A stretch of 64,000 nucleotides of DNA from Dipylidium caninum (lineage: Eukaryota; Platyhelminthes; Cestoda; Cyclophyllidea; Dipylidiidae), in assembly GCA_017562135.1 (NCBI GenBank), contig QEYB01000388.1, positions 372,001 through 436,000 on the forward strand, given 5' to 3'. A program made the position numbers and the translations under genes. How positions within the stretch are numbered: the first letter of the stretch is position 1; each line of letters opens with the position of its first letter. A model generated the notes under the pieces. The model did not search any database. It saw nothing but the letters and a program-made list of their open reading frames with translations, and had not been told where the DNA came from. Below are positions 19,467-32,100 of this stretch, piece by piece.

Positions 19467-22400
19467 GGTCAAAACAAACCTACGAGTTTATATTTATAAA
19501 AATATTTTCATATTTTTCTCGAATGTTTTGACTTATTCACAGTAATCCTCATTTTAATGGGAATAAGTGCTGTAGAGCTGACGACTGACATGTCAACTTA
19601 ACATTCGTTCCCTACTTTTACTGGAATTTCTATTACGTAAATCTAAATAAAATTTTATTGAAAGGTTTTTTTCCCCGTTTGTCGCCTTAACTTTGCATAA
19701 AATGTGGCAGACTGTATGCTCGCCGCTGCCAAAATTCTAAACCAGCCGCAATAAACCTCGCTCATGAGAGAGTCACCTCGACTTGTTGCCCAACATCAGA
19801 CAAAGTTGAGACCAAAGGAACGGCGTATCCACCTTAATCGTCCTCTATTTCTGAGCGAAAGGAATTACAAACTAAACGCACTATGTTATTCTATGATATT
19901 ATGTGTGGAGGCTCGGTGCGAGCACATTGTATCACTTCTTTCGGGTGTCCGAGGCATTGCAAGATAATACAGAGACGAAAAGCAGAAACTGAAAGAATGG
20001 AATTGAAATCTTTATATGTTTTTAATTATTTCCAGTCAGTGTAGAAAACGGTTTGTCCTACCGGTGCGTTTTATGATCGGGAAAATAGAGAAAGTCTAGT
20101 GAGTTGTGGCCTTTGACTAACGAGAAGGCAGATTTTAGCCGTATTTACCAAGATAGGAATGGGTTTTAAAACGGGAATGGCAAAAATCTAGAGGCGAGGA
20201 CAGACGTTAGTAAGGCGTTTCCAAGTGTCCACTATAATTTTCTGTGATTGTGATTTCTTACCCAGTTTGAACAAAGGTTTGGGGGGCTCGCAAAATTACA
20301 GACTAATCTCCATGGCGTCTCAAAAGTCCTGAGCAAAACAATACTCGAACCTTGTACTAGCCTTTATGTGTTAGGGTCGTTTCTGGTGGTGGATAAGGAA
20401 TCGGTTCATTCTACTCTGAATCAACTTGATTTAACAAAGAAATCTTTGTTTACTCGAGAGATGAGCTGAAATAGAGCGCCTCGTTTGTGGCACATTAAAA
20501 CAACAACCCAGCTCAAACTGATTTTCACACTGCCATTAGGGCTGGAAGACCATCTAATGCCCTCTAATTATAGCAAAACCAACTTGAGTACCACGCAAGC
20601 CTCACCAACCAAACCACACTCGGCCCTTGACTGCCGTAGTAAGTGTCTTCGGGGGTCTCATTGCATGGGCTTTTCCATGCCTAAAAACTCCCAAAACCTC
20701 TTAGCATGCGTATCAACGAAACACAGTTGGTCAATTTAACACGGAAGAATGTGTAGACATACTCAAATGCAGCGTGTATTGAAAGAGAACTCGGAAGAGT
20801 AGGATCTCCTTCAACGATACTAGCAAAGGAGTGGATGGGACTTTTAAGTAAGGAAATTTTGTTTACCTATTCTTAAATCCAAGTTTATGGGTTACAAGGC
20901 ATTACATTTGGAGACAATGGAAAAGAGACGCGATTTTCTGGTTGAGTATGCAGATCGAGGTGGAGGTCATAACGGAGCCAGTTGCCCTTCGAGTAGAAAA
21001 CACCAAACGATGCTTATCGTCTTGAAGGATCAAAATTGCTCGTATCTGAAGGTAAAGCGGTGGACTGGGAGTCCAGAATGATCGCGTACGTAAATGGTGC
21101 ACCTCACGAGTTACTAAGTAGGTGTTCACCTTTACTATTCATCACTTCTCCATTTACTCTTTCGTTTAAGGATGAGCAACATATCTACGGTGGTAAGATC
21201 GCATCAACTAGTCAACTTTCAACAAAACTCTTATGAAGGTAAATTACCGAATCCGCACACCCATTTGCGGGCATACCAGAGGTAAAAGGCCGACAGCTGC
21301 GCTCCCCCTCGGGGTCGTCCATCCCCCTTACCACCCCGCGCCACTCGGAAAACCTCCCGATTGATCGTTGTGTAGGTGTGAAGGTGCGAAAATGATTGGT
21401 GGTTTTCACACCTCTCTATGTGGTCATGCCGTGTTGTCTGGATTCTAACGATGACAACTGTTCCAGGCCACACACACATTTGTATGCACGTGTAGGTGAT
21501 CACATTCACCTAACTCCTAGCATTATTTTGAAAATTGGTGTGCGGAAAATGGAGTAGTGTAAAATTGTTTGCGCTTTGTGAAGTAACACAAGTATGACAC
21601 GATAAAGAGTGAAGATAGCCGAGTAAATTAATGAAAGCTACAGCTCGTGTAAGATTTCAGGGTTCCGCCAACCCATGTAGTGCGTCTTCATGAGTAGTTT
21701 TTACTTTACCAAAGATATTTAAGCACACACAAAATGAAAGAAGTGGTTATTTGGAACGTAATGATAACGTATAAGATAAGCTTACTACGGTACACCTTGG
21801 TAGCCCATTAGAATAACCAAATAAGTTTTAATGAGCGAGTGGAAAGGTTCCTAGGAACTTTCAAAATTAAATGTTGAACTGATGTAATAGAGCAGTGTAA
21901 CATATTAGTAGTTTCGTTATAAATCTTTATTTAAATGACAAAAGAAATTGGTTGCTCGAATGAGCATCTAAATTCGACTTCAGATAAGCACTTGACGTTA
22001 CTTAGTCTCGACCACGCTTGAGCGTGAAGTAGCTCTATCAAATGTTAGAGATTGGATACAATACTTTAACCATAGGGGCCACTACGAATAAAAATGGGGA
22101 TTTATGAATATCTACCACTAAGTTGAGAATAAAATGCAGTCGATAAAATTTTTGTCATTGGTGGTTGAGACCTCGTACCGTCTTCTACAGTAAAGATCGA
22201 GTAAATGGCGACTAATTAGGCTTTGTTGAGAAAATAACAAACTCATAAGACATAAGACATAAGACGTAACACATATATGAGTAAAAAGCAATTTTCTAAA
22301 ACAATATTTTACCATCGAACATAGGGAAAATCCGCTGCCTAAAGGAGATGCTGCAATGCATTGCCTCGGGCTGTGAGAGTAAGGGATACTTTTTAGCTGT

Positions 22401-23022
22401 GAAAGACTACATCTAGAGGAATAATTTATGTGTTTCACCTCAAAAAATCTAACTGATTGTCGTTGTTGTTTCACTTATTATTTATCAAGCCGCATGCAGT
22501 TAAGTTCTCTCAATTTAGCATCCTGTGCGAAGCTAAAATCAATCCTCACCTGATCGACAAGGTGGGGAAGTTGTTTCGACCAAAGGGCAATGAAAAGCTC
22601 AACACAGGTAATGTTGTTAACTCACACACCGATGAAAATTTTTAAAGGTTGAGTCTTAGTATTAATGTAGAAAGGCATATATGGGTGTCAATTTGTCATT
22701 CCTAAGAGTGGTCGGTGATTATCGGTCTGATTTTCTAAGGCTTTGGCAGCAATTCCGCTTGCGATGTTCTATTAAAACCACTGATTTTTCTGGGTTTCCT
22801 GTGGCAGCCTAAAAATGGACAGTGGTAGATGAAATGGACCATTCAGAAATAATTAGCGTGTTGCGAAAAGATAAGTTTCAAAATCGTCTTCAAAATCTCC
22901 TACCGTAGATTTAATAACAAGTTGGCTACAAGGGGAGACTACCCATTGGTTGATTTTCCTCGTGTGTTTCGTTCCGGAAATCGGAAAAATGGTTGCTAAT
23001 TTAGCCTAACGGAGGGATAACG
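19467..23022. other. Largely unassigned; a few exon-like segments
   Basis: No full gene was recognised. Three segments look coding. About 20590-20718 gives ALDCRSKCLRGSHCMGFSM, which recalls a PAN/apple-type Cys pattern. About 21045-21115 gives DWESRMIAYVNGAPHELLS. At 22500-22611, between a GCAG acceptor and a GTAATG donor, lies EAKINPHLIDKVGKLFRPKG. They do not join into one convincing model. A triple ATAAGAC tandem lies at about 22244-22264. The rest shows nothing. Confidence 0.3.
19646..19651 (+). terminator. AATAAA polyadenylation signal after noggin
   Basis: A canonical hexamer lies 180 bases past the noggin stop, in an AT-rich stretch, followed by a T-rich region. Confidence 0.5.
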
Positions 23023-25371
23023 ATGTTTGCAGCTAAATTCACTTCGAATTTGCTCGCAAGTAGTTTAACTGTACAGATTTCACCCGTTCGAGAGCTGGGT
23101 AAGTTGACAAGTTTCATCTATCCGTGGATGAATCGACGAAAACCGTATTGGGTCGACCAGAATGCAGATCCCCGTTGTAATGAGGATATATCGAAGGAAA
23201 ACTTGGAGTTTCTCGCCGAAGATCGGCAGAAACATTTTATTGATCGTTTCACTCCCATGAATTTCAAAACTGAGATCAACCGCCCTTGGCTTCCTATGCA
23301 AACTCAACGTTGCGGTCTTGTGGCAGTAAAATTGGGTATTTATCCTATGTGGACAAAAATGGGCACGAAGGTCGATTGTACGATTTGCAGGTAACCTTTG
23401 CATAAGTTCTTTACAATAATCTGAGAACTTTATTATCCTTTTTGACCTGAGTTGGCTTTAAGGTTCTTGAACTGTCTTCCTTTGTCATCCCATTGTCCTA
23501 CACTTTGTGAACTTGTGGTCTATATGCTTCAATGAAACTTTGTAGGTTTTCTCAGAGCTGTTATTTTTCCTGTTTTCTTGAACAACTTTTTCCTCTGTCT
23601 GTTGGCTCTGTCTATACTGTTTCCCGATGAGATTTGCTCATCTCGATTAAATAGTATAACACTTTAAATTATCCGCTTATACATCTTACTTATGGATATT
23701 TTCCATTCCTTCAGTTTAATGAATTTTATTGCCACTAAGTTTTTGTTAAAAAATGACCGTGTCAACTCCGATTTATAATTTTGCTGGTAATAGGACTTTA
23801 TTCGGTGGTTGAAAAGAGCTTATTTATTTTGTTTGATGGTTCATGATCTTTACTATGATATGTAATCTGGTTTATGGTCCTAAGGTGCCTGACAACCATG
23901 CTCTACGTTACATCGCCCCGAGTGACCTTGATCGTTACTTGAGTTTGAGGGATCCTCGGGGGATACTGGCTGACTAACCGACACGTACCTTCGTGGATAA
24001 ATCAACGGCGTTGGGGACTACAAATTGTAGGTGCAATGTCAGCCGATCCGACAGAGTTTACAGCCGAATGGTGCGGCCTTTTCACTTCCGCTGGCGTTCC
24101 TCCCAAACGCAAAATCACCCGCTTCCTTGTTAGTCCTGATGCCGCCCTGGAACCTGGTTAGCTGCTATAAATATTAAGTCTTTTGGTTTAAATTTTTGAG
24201 TTTGACTACCTATTTTGACTCTCAAAGGTACCCCTATCACAATAAATCACTTTCGCGTCGGTGACTATGTGGATGTACGGCTAGGACGTAAGTGCGCTGT
24301 TATACCTTTTAGAATAATTCAATGAAGGAGCCGCTTAAGCCACTTGTATTATGTTGTTATTAGTGATAATTTAACACTGTATAAATCGCTCTTACTAAAT
24401 GTGCTATGGCCCCGAACATGCCTTTTTGATTATCATAAAATAATTTCCACTTTCCATAGTATTTCTTTCGTAAATAATACTGGCCTGTACTGCCAACTTA
24501 TGTATTGGCGTCGTCATACCATCATCTTATTTCATGCTTATTGAGCTTTTTGCTTAAGTCAGAGTTTTCATATCATCAATTACTGTTGTATCAATCTTCT
24601 CATTAGGTTACGAGCCCGAATTCCAATAGGTATTTTATTTCCTTATATAATTCACATTATTTGATTTTAAAGTAGCACTGACGGCTAGTAATTTTTGCTT
24701 GTTTTATTTTATGTAGTATAAACCGTGGATTTCAAGGTGTAATTGAACGTTGGGGCATGAGCGGTGGCCCCGCGGCTCATGGTAGTACAAAATTTCATCG
24801 GAGAATTGGCAGCCTGGCTGGTAGTGGGGTGAGTTTATCAAGCCTCTTGTGTTTCTTTCTAAGATTGCACTGAATTTACACTACTTTTTTTCTACATAGC
24901 GAAAAATCCTAAGGGGGAAGAAGATGCACGGGGTTATGGGTAATCGGTACCGCTCGTTGCGCGGTCTTCAGGTAATAAAATATTTCCGATCTTTTTTGAC
25001 TTGACAAATATGCAATTAATTAATGTACTGATATCTTTGATTCCTCCTCAATCCTTCACCTTCATGCACAAAAGATTCTTCGAATGAATCCTCGATTGAA
25101 TTTGATTTACCTCTCTGGACCAACACCGGGCCCAGTGCATTCCTTCTGCCTCCTACACGATTCCTGGTTGATTAACCGATGGCATGAGCGTAATGAGAAT
25201 CCTCCTCCAAATCCTACTTGGTTCCCCACCTCTCAGTCTTCTTCCGATTCTACTCCGGAAAAAGAGGTGGATCAAATGTTTGATGAGTTTGCAGACGATA
25301 TATTTCATCCTTCCATTCATCGGTTTGATGAACCAAGCATCACCTTCGAGGAAGATGAAGAGAAGCCTTAA
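23023..25371 (+). CDS. MRPL3: Mitochondrial large-subunit ribosomal protein uL3m
   Basis: Structural protein of the mitoribosome, near the peptidyl-transferase centre. Exon 1, 23023-23390, includes the early region [16 protein letters not shown] and [15 protein letters not shown]. Exon 2, 23885-24156, includes [12 protein letters not shown] and [19 protein letters not shown]. Exon 3, 24228-24287, has [14 protein letters not shown] 23-base exon may lie at 24607-24629. Exon 24717-24828 has the signature [20 protein letters not shown]. Exon 24900-24971 has [12 protein letters not shown], and 25075-25371 ends [12 protein letters not shown], matching the C-terminal PSITF of animal MRPL3. Two frame breaks are needed: an A-run at 23355-23359 seems one base short, and a G-run at 23958-23962 one base long. 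The small exon is also one base out of phase. These fit sequencing or assembly indels better than loss of an essential gene. Confidence 0.85.
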
Positions 25372-26628
25372 AAAAATTATGTGGTTGTTTTTTGTACAGT
25401 TTGGCTAAAATACAATGATTGCATAGGTCGTCGTCCACAATTAAACGATTATCTTTAGCTTACAATGGGTGAGCTGCTTGAGGTAGTGGTTATTCGCGTT
25501 CGTTGAATGTACCGATCGCAATCAGTTGCTCAACGGTTTGTGCTTGCCTATCGGTGACCATGTTTTGTTTAATAACCCGACTAGAAGTTTACAAATTATC
25601 GGAAGTAAGATGGATATTAGGATATCGACTGATTGGATAGGTCCAGCATTAACTGTGTTTCGGAACCAGGTGTCATTCGTTGTGGGGTTTAGGCATCAAG
25701 ATTTGCCTAAACAGGTATGAATCTCGATACTGATCTGTAATTGTGTCATAGACTGTGGCTATTCCACAGGTTCGTACTTGCCTCTTTCAATACTCAAAAG
25801 TCAGTAGTGGACCGTCCTGCATTCATGAGACTTATTGTAGGTATGTGTGACAAGTATGTCATACGAGAAGGGTATCTATTCACCACAAGCTGCCGATTCG
25901 CTAGCAGCAGTAGCAAGAGGTAAGTGTATGTGTCTGCCGGCAACATAGAGCAGGAAGGAGCGACACAAAACATGCGAGCGGCAAATTGTTTTTAATTTTA
26001 TGCCGAAAACAAGTGACAACTTCGAAAAGCAGTGTTAGACCGAGCGGAGAGTCCCTAGATGGAGCGACTTAAAAATGACCAACAGTGTAAAACATTTTCC
26101 CATTTTAAGTGGTATTTCTGTTAAAAAACATCGGCGGGGGGATGTTTGCATAATCTGCGGCAGAACTGCAGCCACCCCCTTCTAAGAATTGATACAGAGA
26201 AACAATATGAGGAGAGTTAAATTGGACATCAAAATGTAGTGATTTACGGTTCCAAAATAGTCGGCGTATACCATTCCAACAACACTCGTTAATAAATTTT
26301 AGAATTATTCATTTATTTTTCCGCATATAAATCAGGATTTTGGGAAAATTTTTTTGGAGTATAGCGGCTGTAAAAGAGATCCCGATCCTCTTGCCTGCGG
26401 TGTTAAATTGAACAAAGAGGTTCACAAAAACACATGAAATCCATTTACCAACCATATTTCTCGCATGAATATAAATATTTTGGCAGATGGTCCCCTATTG
26501 TGGCTAAATATACTGCGTGACCTACCCCAACGATGTAAAGAGGATTAATACTAAACATTGTTTATATATATGAAAGCGAAAAAATCAAGCGCCCAAGCCG
26601 AATTTCAATTGCTGGTTGTAGGGCGGCG
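25372..26628. other. Intergenic, no gene recognised
   Basis: This is the spacer between MRPL3 and H2A.Z. Open frames of about 60-74 codons at 25526-25923 carry no known motif. The segment just before 26629 should hold the H2A.Z promoter, but no TATA or CCAAT box could be placed with confidence. Confidence 0.4.
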
Positions 26629-27125
26629 ATGGTGCGTTTTTGCGTTATACCTCTTAACCCTTCGTCTAGGCTGGGGGAAAAGCAGGAAAAGATTCTGGAA
26701 AGGCCAAAGCTAAGGCCATTTCGCGTTCCCACAGGGCGGGATTGCAGGTACGCCTCTTAATATTCACTAATTAAATATCGTTATTGACTACCCGTACTTT
26801 GGTGCTTTAGTTTCCAGTAGGCCGTATTCATCGTCACTTGAAAACTCGGACCACAAGTCATGGGCGCGTCGGGGCCACCGCTGCTGTTTACTCGGCCGCT
26901 ATTTTAGAGTATCTGACAGCCGAAGTTCTGGAGTTGGCGGGCAACGCCAGCAAGGACTTAAAAGTGAAACGTATCACACCACGGCATTTGCAGCTAGCCA
27001 TCCGTGGGGACGAAGAACTCGATACTTTGATCAAGGCAACCATTGCTGGAGGTGGCGTCATCCCCCATATTCACAAATCCCTCATCGGGAAGAAACTGCC
27101 ACCATCTAAGCCCCTCGGAGTCTAG
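26629..27125 (+). CDS. Histone variant H2A.Z (H2Av)
   Basis: Replacement histone that takes the place of H2A in nucleosomes at promoters, deposited by SWR1/SRCAP-type remodellers. Exon 1 is only the ATG (26629-26631). Exon 2, 26670-26747, encodes [20 protein letters not shown] and onward. Exon 3, 26811-27125, encodes the histone fold starting at [20 protein letters not shown]. All phases are 0, giving about 131 residues. H2A.Z hallmarks are the acidic patch in [18 protein letters not shown], the H2A.Z-type L1 loop and docking domain, and the short [11 protein letters not shown] tail. Introns and the lack of a replication-type histone stem-loop arrangement fit a variant gene. There is no SQ(E/D) end, so it is not H2A.X. 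Confidence 0.96.
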
Positions 27126-27340
27126 TTTTTATCGCCCTAATCATTTTATGTTACTGTCTCATTCTAAATGTATATGTGGCTACCTGGTTGTCTTCGGTGT
27201 CAATGCAAAGCGAAATGTACATTCTCGACATAATAAGTGTATGTATCTCCATTTTGCTTATATTAAATTATAGGCTTTGCTATTATTAAAAAGTTTTGTT
27301 TTTCGCAATGGTCGGTGTCGGGTACTAGGCTGAGGGCTGT
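27126..27340. other. H2A.Z 3' flank
   Basis: AT-rich sequence after the H2A.Z stop. No second histone gene lies beside it, as would be expected in a replication-dependent cluster. Confidence 0.4.
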
Positions 27341-29105
27341 TCGCTGACCACAGTTCGGGGCAAGTTGGCGATAAGCCTCTCATGGAAGGTGATAAGATTG
27401 TTGGGGCCATGAGGGAGCACTTGGGAGGAGAGCTGGCGGAGCTGTTCGAGCCTGAAAGTAAATTAAGCCACTTAAGAATAAAACAAACCGCAGTAAATGA
27501 CAAATTCCTCAGTTTGCTACCTTATATTGCCCATAGTGTCTTCCAAACAGATAGCTGCAACAGTTTTTGAATCGAAGAGGTCCGAAGTGGAGGACACTCT
27601 GGTAACGCTCTTTAACACTGCGCTTACCCCTCTGGGAGCGATTATCCCTGTTAACCTGAAAAGAGAAAGTGTTGAGGTTTGCGATGGTTGACAAGCGACG
27701 TCCAAAATGTCTCCCCTGAGTACGCGGAGAGAACTGATTCGCCGGACAAACTCATGGGCAATTCGCGGCATTTCGACGCGATCTCGATTTCCCTCGTACT
27801 CGGGCAGAACACCCTAACTCTGGCCACCCCCAAAATGAGGCAGTAGAGTTTTAATGAATTCAGCGTTTGGACGTTAGTGACACCGCCCCGAGGAGTGCGG
27901 ACAAAGGCCAGACCGCTGTCGCGTGGGTTTCCAGGGTTCACTATCAGGAAGAAGGGTTAATTACCCTTACACCTACGCCTATGTATACGAAATTCATTGG
28001 AAAATATCACAAATTCTGTAACTGTCATACCTGCTTATTAGACTTAATAACTTAGTAGATTTAGAAAAATAATTTGATTTCGCCGAGCGACGGAGTCGTC
28101 TGAGTCCGTTCAAAACATTGAAGACAGGTTAAATCAGGCTGACCCGGCCACCTACGACACCTACTTCACCTGCAGAGACATCAGCATTGAATCGGAGGTA
28201 GGGTTCTTTCCGAATCTGAGTGTACGGTTAAAAATCTTCACTCATAGGTCAAGAACATCCGGGATCATTTGGGCTGAATCCACATTTATTTAGAGGCACA
28301 TTTTTACGCGTTACCAAATGACCACTATTAATTGCTACCAACCTGATAGAATCAAAGTCGAGAAGGGAATCAAGCGATATGGACTTGGCAACGGCGTAAA
28401 AATTCGGGAAGAGTCGCCACGGTTTTGTGTGATTGGCCCCATCCACGACACATGAGAGGTGGTTTCGTCTCACACATGGCAAGTCCAGAGTCACCGAAAC
28501 ACCAGCAAAGAAAAGGGCTCGAAGACACGTCGCCAGAAGAGCGTAAGGTTGCAGAGAATACTCTAAAAACTGTAGATCGCGTGAAAAACATGGAATCCCC
28601 TTTTGGTTGAAATCTACTCGCCGGCACCTACATCCACAACATCCTCTAAGCTTCGACCCACGAGACAACTCGTCAGAAGTTCCAAGTTCTGTTTTAAACA
28701 ATCAGCCGTGAAGGCGGCGACTTTGTTGGTCACATCTAACTGAGTTGGGTCTATAGAAGAAAGTAACTCAAGCTAAGGGGAGCACACTCACCTTCTTGCA
28801 TATGAATCTGGAGGCCCACGACCTCCTGCTCTGACGCAGACCATTCATCGCGCTGTTGAAGACATTTGCACTGAACTTCCACGCGTACGAGACCAAAAAA
28901 AGTGTTAACCTGGTAGGTATTATTTGTTACAGAGATACAAGTGATCTCTGATGTTGAAAAACTGAAATGGGTCAGAAACGAAAAGAAGTGCCTACAGGCG
29001 ATGACAGATTTCGACCAAACGGGAGCGCGGTACTATGGGTCCAAAAGGGAAGAGGGAGGTGCCCAATCCAACGAAATACGATGTGGGGAGGAAGCAGTGG
29101 AATAA
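27341..29105 (+). CDS. Unidentified multi-exon gene (possible helical/BAR-like protein)
   Basis: Coding-like segments with sensible borders are: about 27340-27459 (GDKIVGAMREHLGGELAELF, donor GTAAAT); 27551-27676 (FESKRSEVEDTLVTLFNTAL and GAIIPVNLKRESVE, AG acceptor, GTTTGC donor, 42 whole codons); about 28085-28197 (NIEDRLNQADPATYDTYF, donor GTAGGG); 28862-28912 (TFALNFHAYETKKSVNL, donor GTAGGT); and 28935-29105 (VISDVEKLKWVRNEK, MTDFDQTGARYYGSK, stop TAA). The last four join in phase 0. The predicted chain is charged and helical, and its last part recalls the coiled helices of BAR-domain proteins, but I cannot name the family. No N-terminal Met was established. The segment between 27700 and 28080 shows nothing coding. 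It lies tail to tail with the minus-strand gene ending at 29141. Confidence 0.35.
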
Positions 29106-29140
29106 GACCTCCTGGTGTTTATTCTGTGCATTCGTCGCTT

Positions 29141-32100
29141 CTATAGCTTCTGAGTGGAGGCGAATTTCGTCTCTCTCTTCGTGACCTCAGCTGTTTCAGC
29201 TTCTGTCTCTTCTATTTTCTCACGGGCCTTGACAATAGCTGCAACACAACAATGGGAGCACAAACGTCAGTGGAAATAAAGTTTCTCATTTCCTAACCCA
29301 GTAACCTATTTGTTATGTTACCTATCAGTACCATCTACAGTGGATATATCGCGTTATGATGCTGGAGATGAATGGAAGAAACAATAGGTAAAGATAGTGG
29401 TTGAGACGAAATGTGGCTGCCTAATAAACTAATCTGATGAAAAATAATCTAGCGAAGGAAACTCACGAAGCTACTCACTTAGCCATAATAAAAAAAAAAT
29501 GAACCAAAATTTCCCATATTCACAGATAGGAAAATTGGAATAATATTACTCACTGTAAGAGGTGTTGGATCTAGAAGTTGTGTATGATATTTCCATAATG
29601 CAAAATAATCATTAGTCGTACAGGAAGTGCGCTAAATATCTAATGTTCTCGGTTGACGAGACGTGTCGAGAAAACAAGTCTACGCATCGAGATTAGGTCT
29701 GCATATGCTTATGAGAATTATGACAACACAGACTTGAAAAATAGTAAAGCGGTTTTATGCAAATAGTTTACCACTAAGTCAAACTTTCATTTAAAAATGT
29801 ATCAACAAAAATAATTTAAAAGGAAGATTTCCTAGACAGCAGTCCAGGGGTATCAGATATATACGAGGCAGAAAGAGACCGTCACCACCTACCTAGAAAT
29901 ACAGCCTCATTTTCCAAAATAGCGGACCATCCATCGAGTTCTACAAAATATGAAATGCAAATGAGGTTATATGACTTGGAAGAAGTAATAAAAAAAGAAA
30001 CCGTGGTCACAAGAAACCACCTGTCTGAAGTTTATCCAGCTCCCTCATTTTGGCCTGAATCCCCTTATCCAGAGCACTAATCCTATCCTCCAACTGACGT
30101 TCCAAATTCTAGATGGCACAGGAAATCTCGTTAACTGGATGTCCAAGATAGATACATGTTAATACAGAACAGACAAACTGACTTACCGCCAAGGGAGCTT
30201 GCAGACTAGAGAGAACTCCCTGCACAGCAGCATCGCAGATTCGGTCGTAAAAAAGGCTTCTGAGGGAGTTTATACGTTGGATCTTCTACAAACATTTAAA
30301 GTAATGCTAAATGTGGAATGATATTTGCATGGTTACCCATAATGGACCGTCATTTGAACTACCAACTCACTACTAAAGGTGTGACACTTGTAAGTGCCCA
30401 AACGGATGCTCCATTTCGACACCTTCACTTCACATAACATTAGGGTGGACAACCAGGCTTACCTACACTTAACATGAGTCCACAAAGACCGCCGACGAAA
30501 GATCCACGAGGTAGCAAACAAATTTCTTTCTAATCTTTAAGTTGCACCACTACTATTGGGGTAAGGACTTTTAATTCTAAAGAGTGGTCCAGCGTTAGGA
30601 TCATGTTTCCGTCTTCGAGGTGACTTAAACTTGGGGTTGCAATCCACCCCCAACAAGTGCAGAAAAGCTACAGGTAAGCGTTACACGTAAGTTTAAAGAT
30701 AGGGCAAAACTTCTGCCTGTTAACTATAGTACGACGTGGATGCCATGGAACACTACAATTATGGTTCGCCACAGTGAGTACACGGGGCGTTGCCAAAGTA
30801 TACAGTCTTATGAAAACGGGGTAATTAATATTATTTACCAGCCCTATCATAGTATCATTCCAACCACATAATTGTGCAAAATATGAGTTGAAATTCAAAC
30901 AAAAACAGTACAGTGCATGATTAATTACCTGTTCGATGGATAATTCTTCGAAAGTCTTGAGGAATGTCGACCAAAAGTCCGTAGAATTCTATAATTATTA
31001 AATACCTATATTCCTAACGAAAGGGATATTAACAAGAGGTACAAGATGATGTGATTTAAGAGCTCATACCCGTATAATGCAGATGTCGCGCATATAAAAA
31101 AAATAACTCTTAAATGTAAATCAATCTGCAACGAGATTCGCAGTGCATTTAGTGGTTTACCATTCATAAACAGCTAAGTAAGACAGTTACTTCAACTTTA
31201 GACGCGCAAGAGTCGGTAAATCAAAATATATAATGAAACGAAAAACTTCTTGCGACACAACAAAATAGGAAAAAATAAATTTAAAGTGCAAAAGATTCCT
31301 CAAATACCGGCGAGGTTACAAGCCAAGGCAAAATATTCGAAAGTCACGGAAGCGAATAACAGATCCGAATAACATAATTTAGTCATTAACAAAGCGTTTC
31401 CAATCTTGAGATAGCACGAAATCCAGAGGGTACACTGAAGAAAAAGTCCCACGACCGCATTTATTTTGCCACTACTCACTAATTGCAAATGTCCAATCGC
31501 CCAACCATTAATATTCAGGATTGGATATATTTCCTGCTGTTTCCCTTTGAACTATTTTCAGTAATGAATTTTTTTATCGTAGTGAACGGTCACAAAATTA
31601 AAACACATTTATCCTTAGGATTAGGTGAAAATAAGCATGACAGAGGAGATAGTTTGCAACAGCCAAGTCAAAAAATATGCAAAAGGTTTAATGCAACCCT
31701 AAGAATATGATTCACGCAAATGGAATGCAATAAAATAATTAAGTCACAAATGTTTGATAGAGCATAAGTCAAAAATATGCTGCATTTAAATTTTATTGCC
31801 AACATAAATACATTAACTCAGCTAAACGAAGAGGGGCCAAAGCTATGCCTAAGATAAAGTTAGTAAAAAAATAGCGACACATACGTACTCAACTCATATT
31901 CAAAAGAGAAACCAAATAACCTTTAAATAAAAATGTGGGACGTGAATTTAAAGGGAAGGGGGGGAGGTACATCCGTTGCTAAGGTTAATAAATCATAAAC
32001 TTTTTTTTACCTCCATTAACATCCAATTAACTGACTGTCCCGTTAAAAGTTTGTAAGATACAGTCCGGCTACAAAAGGAGAGAAACAGAAGTCAAATACT

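Noticed and set aside
22244..22264. Three ATAAGAC tandem units, considered as a CRISPR-like or satellite array
   Set aside because: Only three 7-base units with no spacers; trivial microsatellite.
24344..24544. 66-codon frame inside the MRPL3 gene
   Set aside because: It lies in an AT-rich intron and has no conserved residues.
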